A DNA stretch of 64,000 nt, from contig JACVVK020000032.1 of NCBI GenBank assembly GCA_018292915.2, forward strand, positions 1,077,501 to 1,141,500. The letters run 5' to 3'. Shown here in pieces: positions 30,901 to 42,650 of the stretch (the first letter of the stretch is position 1; every line of letters begins with the position of its first letter). The notes beneath the pieces were generated by a model, which searched no databases, was not told the origin of the DNA, and saw only the letters and a list, made by a program, of their open reading frames with translations. The DNA comes from Batillaria attramentaria. Its lineage: Eukaryota; Mollusca; Gastropoda; Batillariidae. Position numbers and translations under genes: made by a program.

Positions 30901-33900
30901 ACCCCTGCAAGGGAAGTTTTTCAACCAAGCCAGAATGCATCGAGACATTCCTTTGAGAGACCTCTCCTTTCCAAATTCAAGTAGCATTTCCTTTTCAAAC
31001 CTATGACAAACACATCTAATAACAGTAATATCCTGACTAGGTCTTGCAAGTCAACTGAACGGCCTTTAAAATGAAATCCAAGAATTAGTAGTATCAGTGT
31101 AATGTTGTGTTTGAGGGCCACAAAACAGTACCTGGTCATGCAAGTTTGATTCTGATGTGCACCTTAACTGACTTCATATAATATATACCGGTATGTGATC
31201 TCAAACAATCTGGCATATATATATATATATATAATACATGTATGTTCCAGAAATGTTTACCTTGGGGCCCAAACAACAGCACAATATACTGGGGAAATGC
31301 ACTAACAACTGAAGCACAAAACAAAAACAGCGTAAGACTCACCGTTGACAATGAACGTATCAGCGAAGTAGAGTGAGCGCACCATGGAAGCCATAGAGTC
31401 GTCATCCCTGCGAGCCTCGACCTGACGCTCAACGGGTTTGGACTCGGGAGCAGGTGTTGCTGCGGCTGCTGCTCCTGCTCCTTCACCCTCTGTTGCTGCC
31501 TGCTGCTCAATATGCTGCGTCTCTCTGTAGAACACCAGCATTTACAGGCCTGATGAGTGTGGGTGGGTAGGTGTTTGGGAGTTTAACGTCCTTTTCCACC
31601 ATTGCCCCGTCTTTGATATCACAGGTGATATCAAAGACAGGGCAACGATGAAAAAGCCAGCACAAATATTTGGCCCCAGCCGGGATTTGAACTCACGACC
31701 CGAGCATTGGAAGTCCAACGCTCTACCATTCGGCCACCCTGGCTCCCCAGGCTTGATGAGGACAACAACATAAACACAAACTTTGGTTCGTCCAAAGGTT
31801 CTTGTCATTACTGACACTGACCAGAGCTGTGAGACTACAACAAAATGTTACTGTGTGGAGATTATCTTCAGTCATGGCAAAACAACTAATGCCTCTTTCC
31901 ATACAGAGGACAAACATTTGCACAAATGCAAAACTCACGTTTTTTCTTTCTGTTGCTGCTGTCTGCGTCTCTCTGATCTGCCTTTACGAAGACGACGGAA
32001 TGATTCTCTCAGGGATTTTTTCAGGGACTTGCGTCGAGACATGGCTGTATCTGAGGTGCCAGTCATATCTGAAAAATATCATGCAATGAATGTTATTTGC
32101 AAACAAGCACACACCATTTCATCTTGAAAAACCTATTTCACCTACCTGAAGAATCGGTGTAAAAACAAACAACACTATGTGCCAATTTTGCCGACAAAAA
32201 TGTATACAAACAATACTCTTTACAGAGGCTGGTGAAAGAGACTTACCTCCTACATTGAGTGTGCATCTGAATGCAACTTGCTTCTTCTGAGCATAATCAA
32301 ACAGACTAAATCCATGCGCAGTACCAGCAGCAACACTGAAAGAAAGAAAAAAATCCATCAGAACACAGTACGTTAAAAATCTAAGGCAATTTCACATTTA
32401 GTCTGATTTATTTATCTGGCTTCTTAAATCAAAAGAATGCTCTCCTTCTCAGTATAAAAAGAAATTACAGAAACCATTTGATTATTAGATTTATAAACTA
32501 CACACGACTAACCATATACAGCATCTTTCTGCTGAAGTGAAATTAACTTACTGTTTTCCCATTCCAAGTTTTACAATGCACTGTGAATTTCTACATGTTA
32601 AAACCTTCATAATGTTGCCACACTTACAGCTGCCACTCGGAGTGGAAGGCCAGGGCTGTGCAAGCAGCAGGCGGGTAGAGCTGCATGATGCAGGTGGGCT
32701 GGTACCCAGCGGCAAAACGTACATCCCCAGTTGTTGGTGTCAGGGACTCGTGACCTTTCCACACAAAGTTGTCCCTGTTGCTGACAATGTTACTGGTGAA
32801 CGCCTGCACTTCTTGTGTGCGTGGTTCGCGCTCCATCTGTAGAATGATAACCTGTCCAGCTGTTCCAGCCACAACCAGCGTCTCACTCAACGGGCAAAGG
32901 GCGATCTTTTGGATGGCTAAACGAGGGTCGTCGCTGTAGGGATCAAAGGATCCGACCTAGCAAGAAATAATCACAGAAATTAGTTTTCTTCTTCTTACTC
33001 TTGTTGGCTGGGGTGTAAGAGCGTACCTTACTCTGCCATGTGACCTCAGAATTTAGTAGTGGTCAGGATATAAGGATACAATCTGTACCTCATAACTGCC
33101 TTGCCCCCCCCCCCCCCCCCCCTCAACTGATCAACCTTCAACTTCAAGAACAAGATTTAAAGTTCATCAATACTAGATAAAAACAACCTGATTAATGTGT
33201 CATCCCAGTAACATTAACCACAGCTGTAAAATAATCTGCCTTCCATCTTCCCCAAGAAAAATCAAACAAAACACCACAATACCAGTACAGACCTTTCTGA
33301 ATGGAGGCCACTCTTCTTCTTCTCCATTGGCTGGTTCCCCAGCATGGTCAGGAATGCCAAAGATGGGTGACGTTGCCACACGATACAGCAGTGACAGGCT
33401 TGTGCCAGAGGCATCCCAGAACCGGACTGTACCATCCTCATGTCTACACAGAGAAAACATTTTGTCAATCCTAGTTCAGGCAGACTTCAGCCGGATTAAA
33501 GAGCACACATTAAGAAACACAATACTTTAGGCCACAGTTGTTTTTTTTTCTTATTTTTCAAGTTACCAATGATTCTGGCCTCACACATGCAAAATGCACA
33601 AGAGCTTGGTAGACCAATAACGTGGTAGCACAATCATATCAAGTGCTTGCTCAAAGCAAGAGCTGTGAATGTATGCTACTGTACACACCCTGTTATGAGG
33701 AGGTCCTTTGAAACTGCTTCTTTGGCGAGGTTCTTCCCACCAGTGATTGGCCATTCCTGCAGATACAACAAGCAGAATGCACAAGTTTCTAGCCAGACGA
33801 ATACACATTCCACTTCCACAGTCGGTCAAAAATCACTCAGTCACCAATGAAATTCATACTAGATTTTTACCTGACATACCTTAACCTTTGTTTTGCTAAA

Positions 33901-36900
33901 CATGAACTGGTAATGCTACTGCTCTCTGTGATATGGTGCACTGCCCCCTAAACGGGGCTTTTTCAAACTCGCTTTATTTCTCAGCAAAAAATCTAAAAAT
34001 GCCTCAGGATGCTTAGCAGGACTTCACCTTCTCCTTTGTTTAAAAAAAAAAAAAAAAAAAATGTACCCTTGTTGAGAACTGCTTGCTCTGAGTATCCCCA
34101 GCATCCTTCAGTTTCTGCCAGAGCTGGTCCGGAACATTCAGGACGTGCTGGGCGCAGGTGATAGCGGAGGAGTGGACGGAGTGGAGGTAAGGCAGGCGGA
34201 AAGTGGGCCACTGGTCGTTATCCAGGTCGATCACAACCAGCTCCTCCTCCACCAGCACTATCAGCAGGTGAGGCTCATCATAATCTGTGAAACAAGATGT
34301 GTGACTGTCAGCAACACTCAAACGCTAAAGGCACTATGCATATCGTCTCCAAATACACACACGGCAACGCATTTCAGGTGGGTTTTTTTATAACCCCTTT
34401 CTTTCTTGTCCTCCTGAGCTATGAACTGGATGGCAACACTAATACCAAATGCCTCCACAACCTATAGTAAAACCAAGAATATAAATTATGTGAGTACCCA
34501 AGGTATTTTCACACTGAACTTCTACACCACGATCACTATACTGCACACGTAACGTATAACTCACAGGTTAGTAAAAAAAAAAATATATGTATACTCTCTT
34601 CACTACATGCAAGAAACTGCAAGACCTTTTTCAAGTCATTTCCATGTACCACACAAACACACACACTACTCAATGTTTGTCTCAGTGTCTGCCTCTGTGA
34701 GGTCTTTTTCACTGTAAATGGAAAGCTAGTGCTCACCAGCCCTGGTGTCGGTTGTATCCGTCTCATCCGCACGAGACACAACCACAAAGTCCACAACCCT
34801 TGATGTGAAGTCGAACACGACGTGGTTGTCCTCTCCCTGCATCACACTGATGGTGTGGCGATCACCATAGCTCGCACGTGGCATGCCACCAGAGAAAATG
34901 ATGAGACGGTCCCTGTAATTGTAAACATTTCTGTGATGCACCCCTTGACATTAATATGCAATGCTAATCACATTTTTTAGAAAAAAAAAAAGAGGGGTGT
35001 GTGTGTGTGTGTGTGTGGATTGCTAATGCTAGTATTCACCAAATCTGTCCAAACGTTTGAGAGACAGTACTAAAAAGTCAGCATTAGGTGTAGCTACTCA
35101 CTTTTTCGCACTCTTCCACTGCAGTTTGTTGATTGCCTTGCAAGGGAATGGGCCTGCAACAGAAAGATTATATAATTAGTCATAATGAGCATCACCAAAG
35201 CATTTAAGTAAATACTAATATTCATCAATCCAGGCCCCTTCAGTGTAATTACTGTAAAACAGCATCAAAAATATTTGTGTGCACAATGCTGCAAAAGTTT
35301 TCTTGGTCAAATTTTTTTTTCAAACAAATAATAATAATAAAATAATAAGTTATTTGCAGGGAATGGCACTCTGGGAATGCTTTGTCCATCATGCACTCCA
35401 TGTCCATGTTTTCCCAGCAAACTCATAGAACAATGGGATGGACACACGATAACTGCAGAAACCGTGGCAGGACAGGCATATCGTAGACACAAATAAATCA
35501 TACAAGCAAACAAACTGACAAGATTAATCCAACATAACCTCACCCCAAACCCTGAGAGTTGGGGGTGGGGGTGGGGGTGGGAGGGTTGCGGTGGAGGGCA
35601 CACAAAGTAAGCAACTTGCCATATGGAGTGGTTGAGGCCTCCTTGGGTGAAGAGGAATCATCGGCTCTCCAGACGATGTAACTGCCATCGGCATGGGCAC
35701 TGGTAAACTCCTCTCCTTTTCTGTGCCAAGTCAGCGACTCAAGTTGCTATAATTATAAATGAGTAAAATATCTGATTTATAAGACATTTTCTGTGACAGC
35801 ACATCTTGATGCAGAAATACAGGCTGCTTATTGCTGAATAATCTCATCTTTAGGCGTCGTAATATACCATCTGCTATATCTTACAAAACAAATAAGCACA
35901 GGTACACAAGGAGAATCATATCACACTGGATCAAACCATATCACTGTCAGGGGGCTTACATCCATGTAAGACACACCCAAAATTAATGTAAAACTGTTTA
36001 TTTTCCTGTGGCACAGCCTAGTACCAGATGCCTTCCATGTTAATCTGCCTCAAGAATTACTGGTAATGTGACAAGCTATGTACAAGTTCTAGTGCACACA
36101 GAGAGAAGAACAACCTACTCACCTGTGTAGCATTGTAGGTTTGTACTGTGTTGTTCTCCTTATTGTCCCACAGCACAATCAAACCACGGTTGTAACCAAT
36201 CAGGAACTGAAAAAGCCAACATTCAACTGCTAATTTCAAGGCAACATCATGCTGACATGATGCAGGTTTTGTTATGTGGTGTTTAACCCCGAAAGGTTCT
36301 CACCCATTCTTTGAGTATGTTTATTTTGAAGATGTTATTACTGTATGTTTACTTCGAGTATACTATTATTATTATTATTATTAATGTAAATTAAAGGGTC
36401 AAACTGTGCGACTTACAGCTAAAGTGACATGTCTCTAGGTTATCGCTATCTCAACACGTGTGAACATACCTTTTCAGGATTGGTGGGGTGAACTGCTATA
36501 GCTTCCACAGCCCCAGGACTCACTTTGAAATCATCAGGCACACTGGTGAGAAAACAAGTTTTTGAATACAACTCTGTCTTGCGCTCCGTAATCATTCATC
36601 TTATGCACACACAGTAAACCCTTAGCAATCAAGGTAATTAGTCCCATGGATTTTTTTTTAACCCTTTCTCAAACAAACCAGTTAGAAAGAAGGAATAGTC
36701 AGTCATGAATAAATTCAAACAATTTACAAAGTTCTTAACCCCCCCCACCCCAAGCCCAGTACTGCTTTCGAAATGTTCAGCCAACCAAATCTGAAAAATA
36801 AATGCAAGTCTAACGTCCGAAATTTGAATGGCTGAGCTGACCCTCCGCGCCACGTGTCTGTAATGTGTTTATGTCCAGTGTGTGAGAGAATGCGCGTGAT

Positions 36901-39900
36901 TCACATGAGCATGCGTGTTGGGTTCAGTTCGCGACGCTTTGAGCTGATTCATGAAATTGGGTAAAGACTAAAGTGCCTATACAATACTCATTATTATTAT
37001 TATTATAAATGATGCAAGTTAAAAGAAAACAAAGCAGTCCAGCAGCATATGGCAAGTCACCTACTTCTGCATGACAAGATCCTGGTAGATGATCTGATCA
37101 GCGAGGGTAAAGGATGGGATGTTGAGGATGTGGATGTTGCCACCCTCAGTACCCAGTAGCAAACTCTGACTGCCAGGGGTCAAGCAGCATGTTGAGATCG
37201 CCTTCATCTTGCTGAAATAAAAATTGTATGTTCATAGATTAGACACTGCAGATGTCATACCGCATAGCATATCCACCTTGAGAGAAAAACAATCCCCGTT
37301 GGCAGGTGATATATTCGGAAGTTATGGTAAAACTAGACTTGCGCAACAATGCACACACTTAAGACGTTTAATTTCATATTTTCCTAATTTCCTAGTGCAA
37401 AAATCAATCCACAGACTGTTATAGAGGAAGCCAAACTCAACTTTGTTTGATTTTATATATAAAAAAAAAATTATATGTTCACTCACAACAGAAACAGGAT
37501 TTCTTTTAAAAGCTAAAAACGTACTTGTTCTCCATGGCAAATTCCTTGACCTCCTCCATGACCGAGTTTCCACTGCGGAGGTTGATCTCCCATAGGTGCA
37601 GGGAATTGTCACTGCACACTGATACCAGCCGACCCTGGAAAACATTTCAATACAACAGTCAGCGTTTCCAAGAAAATTTTCTAGTACCTGTAAAACGTTT
37701 AGTGCATCCAGTGTTTCAAGTAACACATCCAGATGCAAGTTCTGAGTAAAGATAAAGAAAAAGGGACCAACAATAATAAAAAAATTAAACACTTTTTGGG
37801 GCAACACCAAATTCAATACAACTATTAGTATTAACCGTGGTCTTGCTGCGAACAGAATATCCCGGACTATCTCTATTTCAGCATAAGACAAATTAGTGGT
37901 GGTCTAATAGGTAGCACATTGGATTTAGCCGCTGCGCATCTGAACGGCCGTCACCAATGTCATGGCGATGAAGTGTGGGTTCAAACCCAGGTCGTGCTTA
38001 TGATATGTGATACCGGTTTTTCCTGGCCACCGGGCTGCTCATCGGGGGTTTCCCTCCGGGTCATCCAGCTTTCCTCCCCCAGCAAAATTGTAAAAAATAT
38101 AGGATAGATATTGAGTGACGCTGCACCGCGGCGACACGCTTCCCCCGGGGGAAGCAGCCCGAATTTCCCGAAAAAGATGATAAAGTTAAAAAAATAAAAT
38201 AAAAAAAAATCCAGCAAGACCAGGGTTAAATTAAAATAAAAAAGTTACAGTGACAATCAGTGTATACATACATGCATGCATACATGTACAAAATTGTGAT
38301 CTCAAGTCCAACCTGCAAATTTCTTCCTTGAAGTTGAACTACTTGTGTAAAACAAACAGGCAGAGTGAATAAAAGAAAGACAATGAGGTTCTGCAAGACT
38401 GAAGGCAAGGACTAAAGCAGTAAAGGAGCAATGCATTTACAGAGCGTACTACACAGTTTTACAAAATTTAACAGTACAAATCCAACTGCATTCAGAACAG
38501 ACTGAAAGTGAAACACTCACCTCCTCAGGCAGGAAGAACAAGCTTGTGACAGAGACATCATTCTTGTGAAAGCCTGAAAATTCTACACCAGGAGCTCCGT
38601 AACTAGTAAACAGTCAAGGAAGTTTGTTTTGTTTTGGTCTGTTCAAACGTAGGTGTCAAACTGGTTTTGCCAATCCATGGACACATTATGATCATAAACT
38701 GCATACTTGCAATGCAGCAACAGAACCATGGATCTCACACTAGTGACAGTGACACCAGTTCTTAATAAAACTGACGCACTTCAAAATTTAATTCTTAAGC
38801 TCATTTTGCGCGATACAATGACAACAAACCAATTTGAAACAGTTTATCTGTAAATACCTGGAACCTCTGTGAACATTTTTTTTTTTTTTTTTTTAAAGCT
38901 GAATGCAGCATTTGACCATCACAATCGCATCATCTGATCTTACCAAGCTTCAACCGGACTGTAATTCTACTAAATCAGTAATTGTTTTTAAACTAATGTG
39001 TATGATCATGGCATTTTGGAAAGGATCCTTGACTGCCAGTTAAAAGTGTTAGTTTATTCAGCAACAAGTACAGATCAGTTTTTGTTTCATGGTCTTCTAA
39101 CACAAACACATAAATTTACACAATCAAACAAGGATACACTCGAATGGCCCCAGACTTGGTCCCCACCGCAAGCAGGCGTAGTTTTGGATCATAGGCCAAG
39201 GCACTTGGCTTACTGGGAAAGCCTAGGTCTGCACACTGTACAACAGAAACAAATCAAGCAAGTGATTCAATGAACCAAAACTGCACTTATGAACATGACT
39301 TTTTTCGTATGCCTGTTAACAGTTAAGGCAACCATGGCATCTCATTCTTCAGTTCAAGTCAAACATACCACCAGTAAAACCTCCAGACATCCAACTGCAA
39401 CATGTGTCCATACAATTTACATTAAGCTTGCAAAAATGGTTGACGCACTGCACTCCTCCCAAACTGCAGCCGTGCAGGGTTAACGATCATTCATGTCCAA
39501 CCTTCAAAGCAAATCTTGCAGCACAAAAGTGAAAACCTGTTTTTCTACTCTGCACAAGCAACATGTACAGGGGTGTGTGTGTGTGTGTGTGTGTGTACTT
39601 TGAGGGGGGGGGGGGGGGGGGATATAAAGCCAACAGTAGAACTAGAAGTGGTGTGTGTGTGTGTTGTGAAGGGGGTGGGTGATATAAAGCCCCGTCAAAG
39701 CGGATGTGACAATGGAGGCATGATACGCTAAACTTTTCCACCTGCTGACTGGTGTAAAAATGAAACGTTGATGTAGCCTGATGTACTGTAAGGTATGTTT
39801 GCATAAAGTTGTAAAACGCAGGGGGCGTCATGCTCCTGTGGGCCTAGTTCAAGTAGTCCACTGAATGGTTTACACAAACTGTAAACAACACCTGTATGCA

Positions 39901-41923
39901 CAGCCTACTCTGAGCCACAGGCACTCAGAAGTGCACATCATTAAACAGCACATTAGCGTTCTCAACAAAGGCATACATGTGCACTGTAATTTTATCATCG
40001 CATACAGCATTGCAAAGGCCTCAACACAGTTTTGCAGATGCAGCACATAGTATAATGAAATGATCATGTATCCAAATGCTTTGAACTTCATGTCTTCAGA
40101 TCAAAAACATACAGAATACAGAATACTTTATTAATCCCATATTTGGGAAATTGCAGTTCTGGCCCGCATACTAATAATAAATATAAATGATAAACATTTT
40201 GATAAAAGAGACTACAAAAATAAGTAAAACAGACAGTCTTGACCAGTAAGATTACTTAAAATCACGAATAAAACACACTAACACATAATAAAATTCCTGT
40301 CACAGTCAACACTCATTGATACATCCATTCCGGCATTCACGCTGCACATTTACTCGCTCTGCTCTCTCTCTCTCCCTGCTTAGGCTCTTGGTCAAACTGA
40401 TCTACGTGAGATAATACAAAGTATGGTATGTGCATGCCTTCAGGTTTCACTAGTTTTAACCCTGTAATGAAAGTTCTTGGACTTGGAGTGGGAACTAAAG
40501 GAAGGTGTCTTAATTTTTCTTCTCATTTTGTTAGTGGTTGTTCTAAGGAAAGAGCGTGTTCATTTGAAAGCAAGAACAAATCTTCTCTAAATTACTGGCA
40601 GAAAATCATGAAAGATAAATTATGCGGCAGTATACTACAAAACAAGACGCAGTAACCCAGCAGAGGTGATCTGATGACTGATTAAAGTATCAACTCAACT
40701 CTGCATTTTGGAAAATAAGTTATGTAGCAGTAAACTACTAACAAGACGCATAAACTGAAGCAGCGCCCAACTGTGCAAAATTTTGGAAAATAAGTTGTGG
40801 CAGTAAACTACAAACAACATGCAATAAAGTGAAGCAGCGCCAAGCAGAGGTGATCTGATGACTGATTAAAGTATCAACTGTGCATTTTTCTTCCGCTCAC
40901 GGTCAGTTTGACTTCTCAGAACGAAAAGCGCCTTTACAACAGTGCTGTATGAAGGCAAGCAGGCCTCAACTTTTTGTCCTCTTGAGCACAGGGCACAGTG
41001 ACACCATTTTCTTTCAAGTGGGTCACAACAGTTTAAAAACTGGCACACTTTTGCTAGGAAACCTTTCAGCCTTTTGCTTCTGTGATGTAATTAGTGTAAA
41101 TGGGAAACCATCGATGAAAGGAATCAAAGAAATGGGACTAGAGTTCTACAAATGCTTGTTGTTAGGCCTTGCAAGTCATGCCCCCCCTCCTCCCCCCCCC
41201 CCCCCCCCTTTCTCCCAAGACTGGGTAATTGATACATCAATTTAAAGGAACTTGCACAACAAACGTACTTTCACCGAACCTGTTGAATACGGCTTTTTAC
41301 CTAGTAGTACTGAAAGTGAGTTTAAATATATCATTATGTACCATTACGGGTCTTCCCTGCTCGACACTAGATGTTTCAATTTCAAACATATCATGCTTTT
41401 AACAGTCACATGGGGAAAACTACGGAAGGTGAAATTCGTTTCTACAATAAAACCACACCTTCTGTAAATATCTCAACCATAACTCTTATGACTAATAAAT
41501 ATGAGAAGCATTAGTGACAAAAGATGACTTCTTGTCTGGGGTCACTGTAGCCAAGGGATGAAAAAAGATGCTGCTGATCAGCTGCTATGCATACAGCGCT
41601 ACGACCGGTGTCACGACAGAACAAACTGATATTTTATTCTTATATATGCATTTTAATCCAAGATTACTGCAACACGGTCTGGGCAGTTTTGTTCGACCCC
41701 CCCGTTCCGATCAAAGACCTCTCGAACTGGCGACGCGGCGATTCTGCTCATGAGTCATTTGTCATCCATTCAAAATGGCTGCGTCCGAGCCATCCAACAA
41801 AGCCGTCTGCTGAGCGCAGAAATAACCACGTCAACTCACCTTTTGGAAATTGAATAATTCCTTCTTGAGCTTCTCCCGTTCTTCGCCCTCCTTTGGCGGA
41901 TGTTTCTTGAAGAACTTGAACAT
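25662..41923 (-). CDS. LLGL1: Lethal giant larvae (LLGL) polarity protein, complete, 25 exons
   Basis: This gene encodes the cortical WD-repeat scaffold that opposes aPKC-PAR6 and sets basolateral identity in epithelia and dividing cells. It reads from ATG at 41923 to TAA at 25664-25662. The 25 exons sum to 3372 nt, or 1123 residues plus stop, close to fly Lgl (about 1160) and human LLGL1 (about 1060). All splice phases close. The N-terminus [13 protein letters not shown] leads into [20 protein letters not shown] and [20 protein letters not shown], a diagnostic Lgl opening. The family also includes tomosyn, but the aPKC-site exon and the lack of a C-terminal R-SNARE motif favour Lgl. The symbol is that of the vertebrate LLGL1/LLGL2 family; an invertebrate single-copy gene is co-orthologous to both. 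A GC-AG intron follows the exon ending at 35620. Confidence 0.96.
28526..32956 (-). CDS. LLGL1: LLGL central region, linker and second propeller (exons 14-21)
   Basis: Exons on the - strand are 32628-32956, 32247-32335, 31939-32068, 31343-31524, 29978-30261, 29507-29612, 29196-29316 and 28526-28744. Recognisable pieces are [88 protein letters not shown] and [15 protein letters not shown] with SPSEF. This order matches human LLGL1. The exon at 31343 encodes an Ala-rich, Gln/Glu-rich linker ([14 protein letters not shown]) that joins the phosphoregulated segment to the next WD blade and looks poorly conserved. Intron 17 (30262-31342) contains the transposon at 30340-30907, and intron 16 contains the inverted-duplicated SINE at 31559-31748. 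Confidence 0.94.
30340..30907. mobile_element. 568 bp DNA transposon, same ends as 11480-13111
   Basis: It starts CAGGGATTATGAAA and ends TTTCATAACCCCTG, with CAAGG on both sides (30335-30339 and 30908-30912). About 120 bases at each end match the 1.6 kb element closely; the interior is different. It carries a coding-like acidic tail ([14 protein letters not shown]... to a stop at about 30606). It is in LLGL intron 17. Confidence 0.85.
31559..31748 (-). mobile_element. tRNA-derived SINE 'ACCC-tail' family with internal inverted duplication
   Basis: Read on the - strand: GGGGAGCC head, tRNA-like A box, B box GAGTTCAAATCCCGG, a conserved 3' body, then a (CCCA)n tail. The body contains a 21 bp arm (31602-31622) repeated inverted at 31625-31645. 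It is in LLGL intron 16. Confidence 0.85.
31939..32068 (-). CDS. LLGL1: LLGL aPKC phosphorylation / polybasic membrane-binding exon
   Basis: This exon encodes residues 630-672, containing [20 protein letters not shown]. Counting from the start Met, the serines spaced four apart are 644, 648 and 652, with another at 661. They align with the three aPKC sites of fly Lgl (656, 660 and 664). In the family, the basic amphipathic stretch binds cortical phosphoinositides and is released when aPKC phosphorylates these serines. The basic residues and all three serines are intact, so the regulation is likely conserved. The exon ends in a Gln-rich run ([10 protein letters not shown]). Confidence 0.95.
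33293..41923 (-). CDS. LLGL1: LLGL N-terminal WD-repeat region (exons 1-13)
   Basis: Exons on the - strand are 41840-41923, 39138-39235, 38521-38602, 37525-37634, 37065-37211, 36470-36542, 36123-36206, 35620-35746, 35102-35153, 34737-34912, 34067-34284, 33689-33756 and 33293-33443. Residues 1-490 include WD-type strands such as [50 protein letters not shown] and [16 protein letters not shown]. The segment with [15 protein letters not shown] and [20 protein letters not shown] corresponds to the LLGL family-specific domain. The donor of exon 41840 is AAAAG|GTGAGT. The first ATG has A at -3; a possible 5'UTR acceptor (CGCAG) lies near 41950, so a non-coding first exon upstream is possible. Confidence 0.94.
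35614..35620 (-). promoter_or_regulatory. LLGL1: GC-AG splice donor after LLGL exon 8
   Basis: Exon 8 ends ...CCATATG at 35620 and the intron begins GCAAGT (35619-35614), the usual context of GC-AG introns. The next exon (35153) starts GCCCATTCCC and completes the conserved YGPFPCKAI. Using the nearby GT (GTTGCT) instead would break the frame. Confidence 0.85.
36763..37008 (+). mobile_element. tRNA-SINE 'ATT-tail' family, truncated
   Basis: This is the reverse orientation of the 8287 copy, ending in an (ATT)n tail at 36988-37008. It lies in the LLGL intron between exons 36542 and 37065. Confidence 0.75.
37892..38215 (+). mobile_element. tRNA-derived SINE, third family
   Basis: An A-box-like TGGTCTAATAGGTAGC is followed about 80 bases later by a B-box-like GGGTTCAAACCCAGG. 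A C/G-rich body with 'cttcccccgggggaag' and an A-rich tail follow. Only one copy is seen in this window. It is in the LLGL intron above exon 37634. Confidence 0.7.
40116..40160. repeat. Possible LINE 3'-end fragment
   Basis: 'actttattaatcccatat' followed by 'gggaaattgcagt' resembles the terminal motif of several animal LINE clades. A similar motif ('actttattcatcccgaaac') is at 49377. No reverse transcriptase coding is visible. Confidence 0.35.
40606..40879 (+). repeat. Complex tandem duplication in LLGL intron 1
   Basis: A 36 bp segment ('gcagaggtgatctgatgact...') occurs at 40660-40695 and again at 40844-40879. Between them are two ~75 bp units with 'ttttggaaaataagtt' and 'gcagtaaactac'. Confidence 0.75.
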
Positions 41924-41999
41924 ATTCCTGCCGCGTAAAAGCCGCTCCTGCGCAAATGGTAAACAATTGATCCACATAAAACATCTACTCAGCCAGTGC

Positions 42000-42650
42000 A
42001 ATGTGGCATTTGCAAGCAAATTACACCCCAATACCAATACAAAAACGTATCAAAAAGCATGCACAAACGCACGAATCTGCAACCGTGTTGAAACAAAACG
42101 TGCCTCAGAACATACCTAGATGAATATGGTAAAATAATCACAAAGCGTGTCTGCCAGCCGGGTTATGGAGTTCAAACCCGCGCCAGTGTCTGTCACAGAA
42201 GCAGCGGACAGACGCAATCATTTCATGCACTGCAGATATCCTTCCGCTTTCCGCGTTGCAGTATCTAAAGAAACTAACCCATAACTAGCGCCTATAATTC
42301 ATCTATGCCGCGAATACACCACATAAGGCTTCTACGTGATAGTTTAATGGCTGTTGTTTCAAAATTACGGAGAAAAATGTATTTGATATACTGAACTATA
42401 TCTTGGGCGGAAGGATTGACCTTGAATTTAAGGTATGCGCGTGAACCCGGCGGCGGGTGTGACTCGTCATTGAGCGTCCGAGGCAGCTGTACACGCACAC
42501 CTGTGCCGCGTATAATGTACTCATATGGGACCACCAGGGTTCAAATCTTGTTGTCGTTCTCATTTTACTTGTGGTGCGTTTATGTCACTGCATTATGTGA
42601 CATGAATCGAACCACACTACGGTAATTTCAAGCTGATATGAGGGCGAGTG
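42000..42650 (-). promoter_or_regulatory. Presumed LLGL 5' flank / promoter region
   Basis: This stretch lies immediately upstream of the LLGL start codon and lacks obvious SINEs. GC content and CpGs rise around 42430-42520. No TATA box or other decisive motif was identified, and the transcription start is not determined. Confidence 0.3.

Noticed and set aside
37322..37891. 189-codon - strand ORF
   Set aside because: It opens at a TTG rather than ATG and crosses LLGL exon 37525-37634 in the wrong frame.
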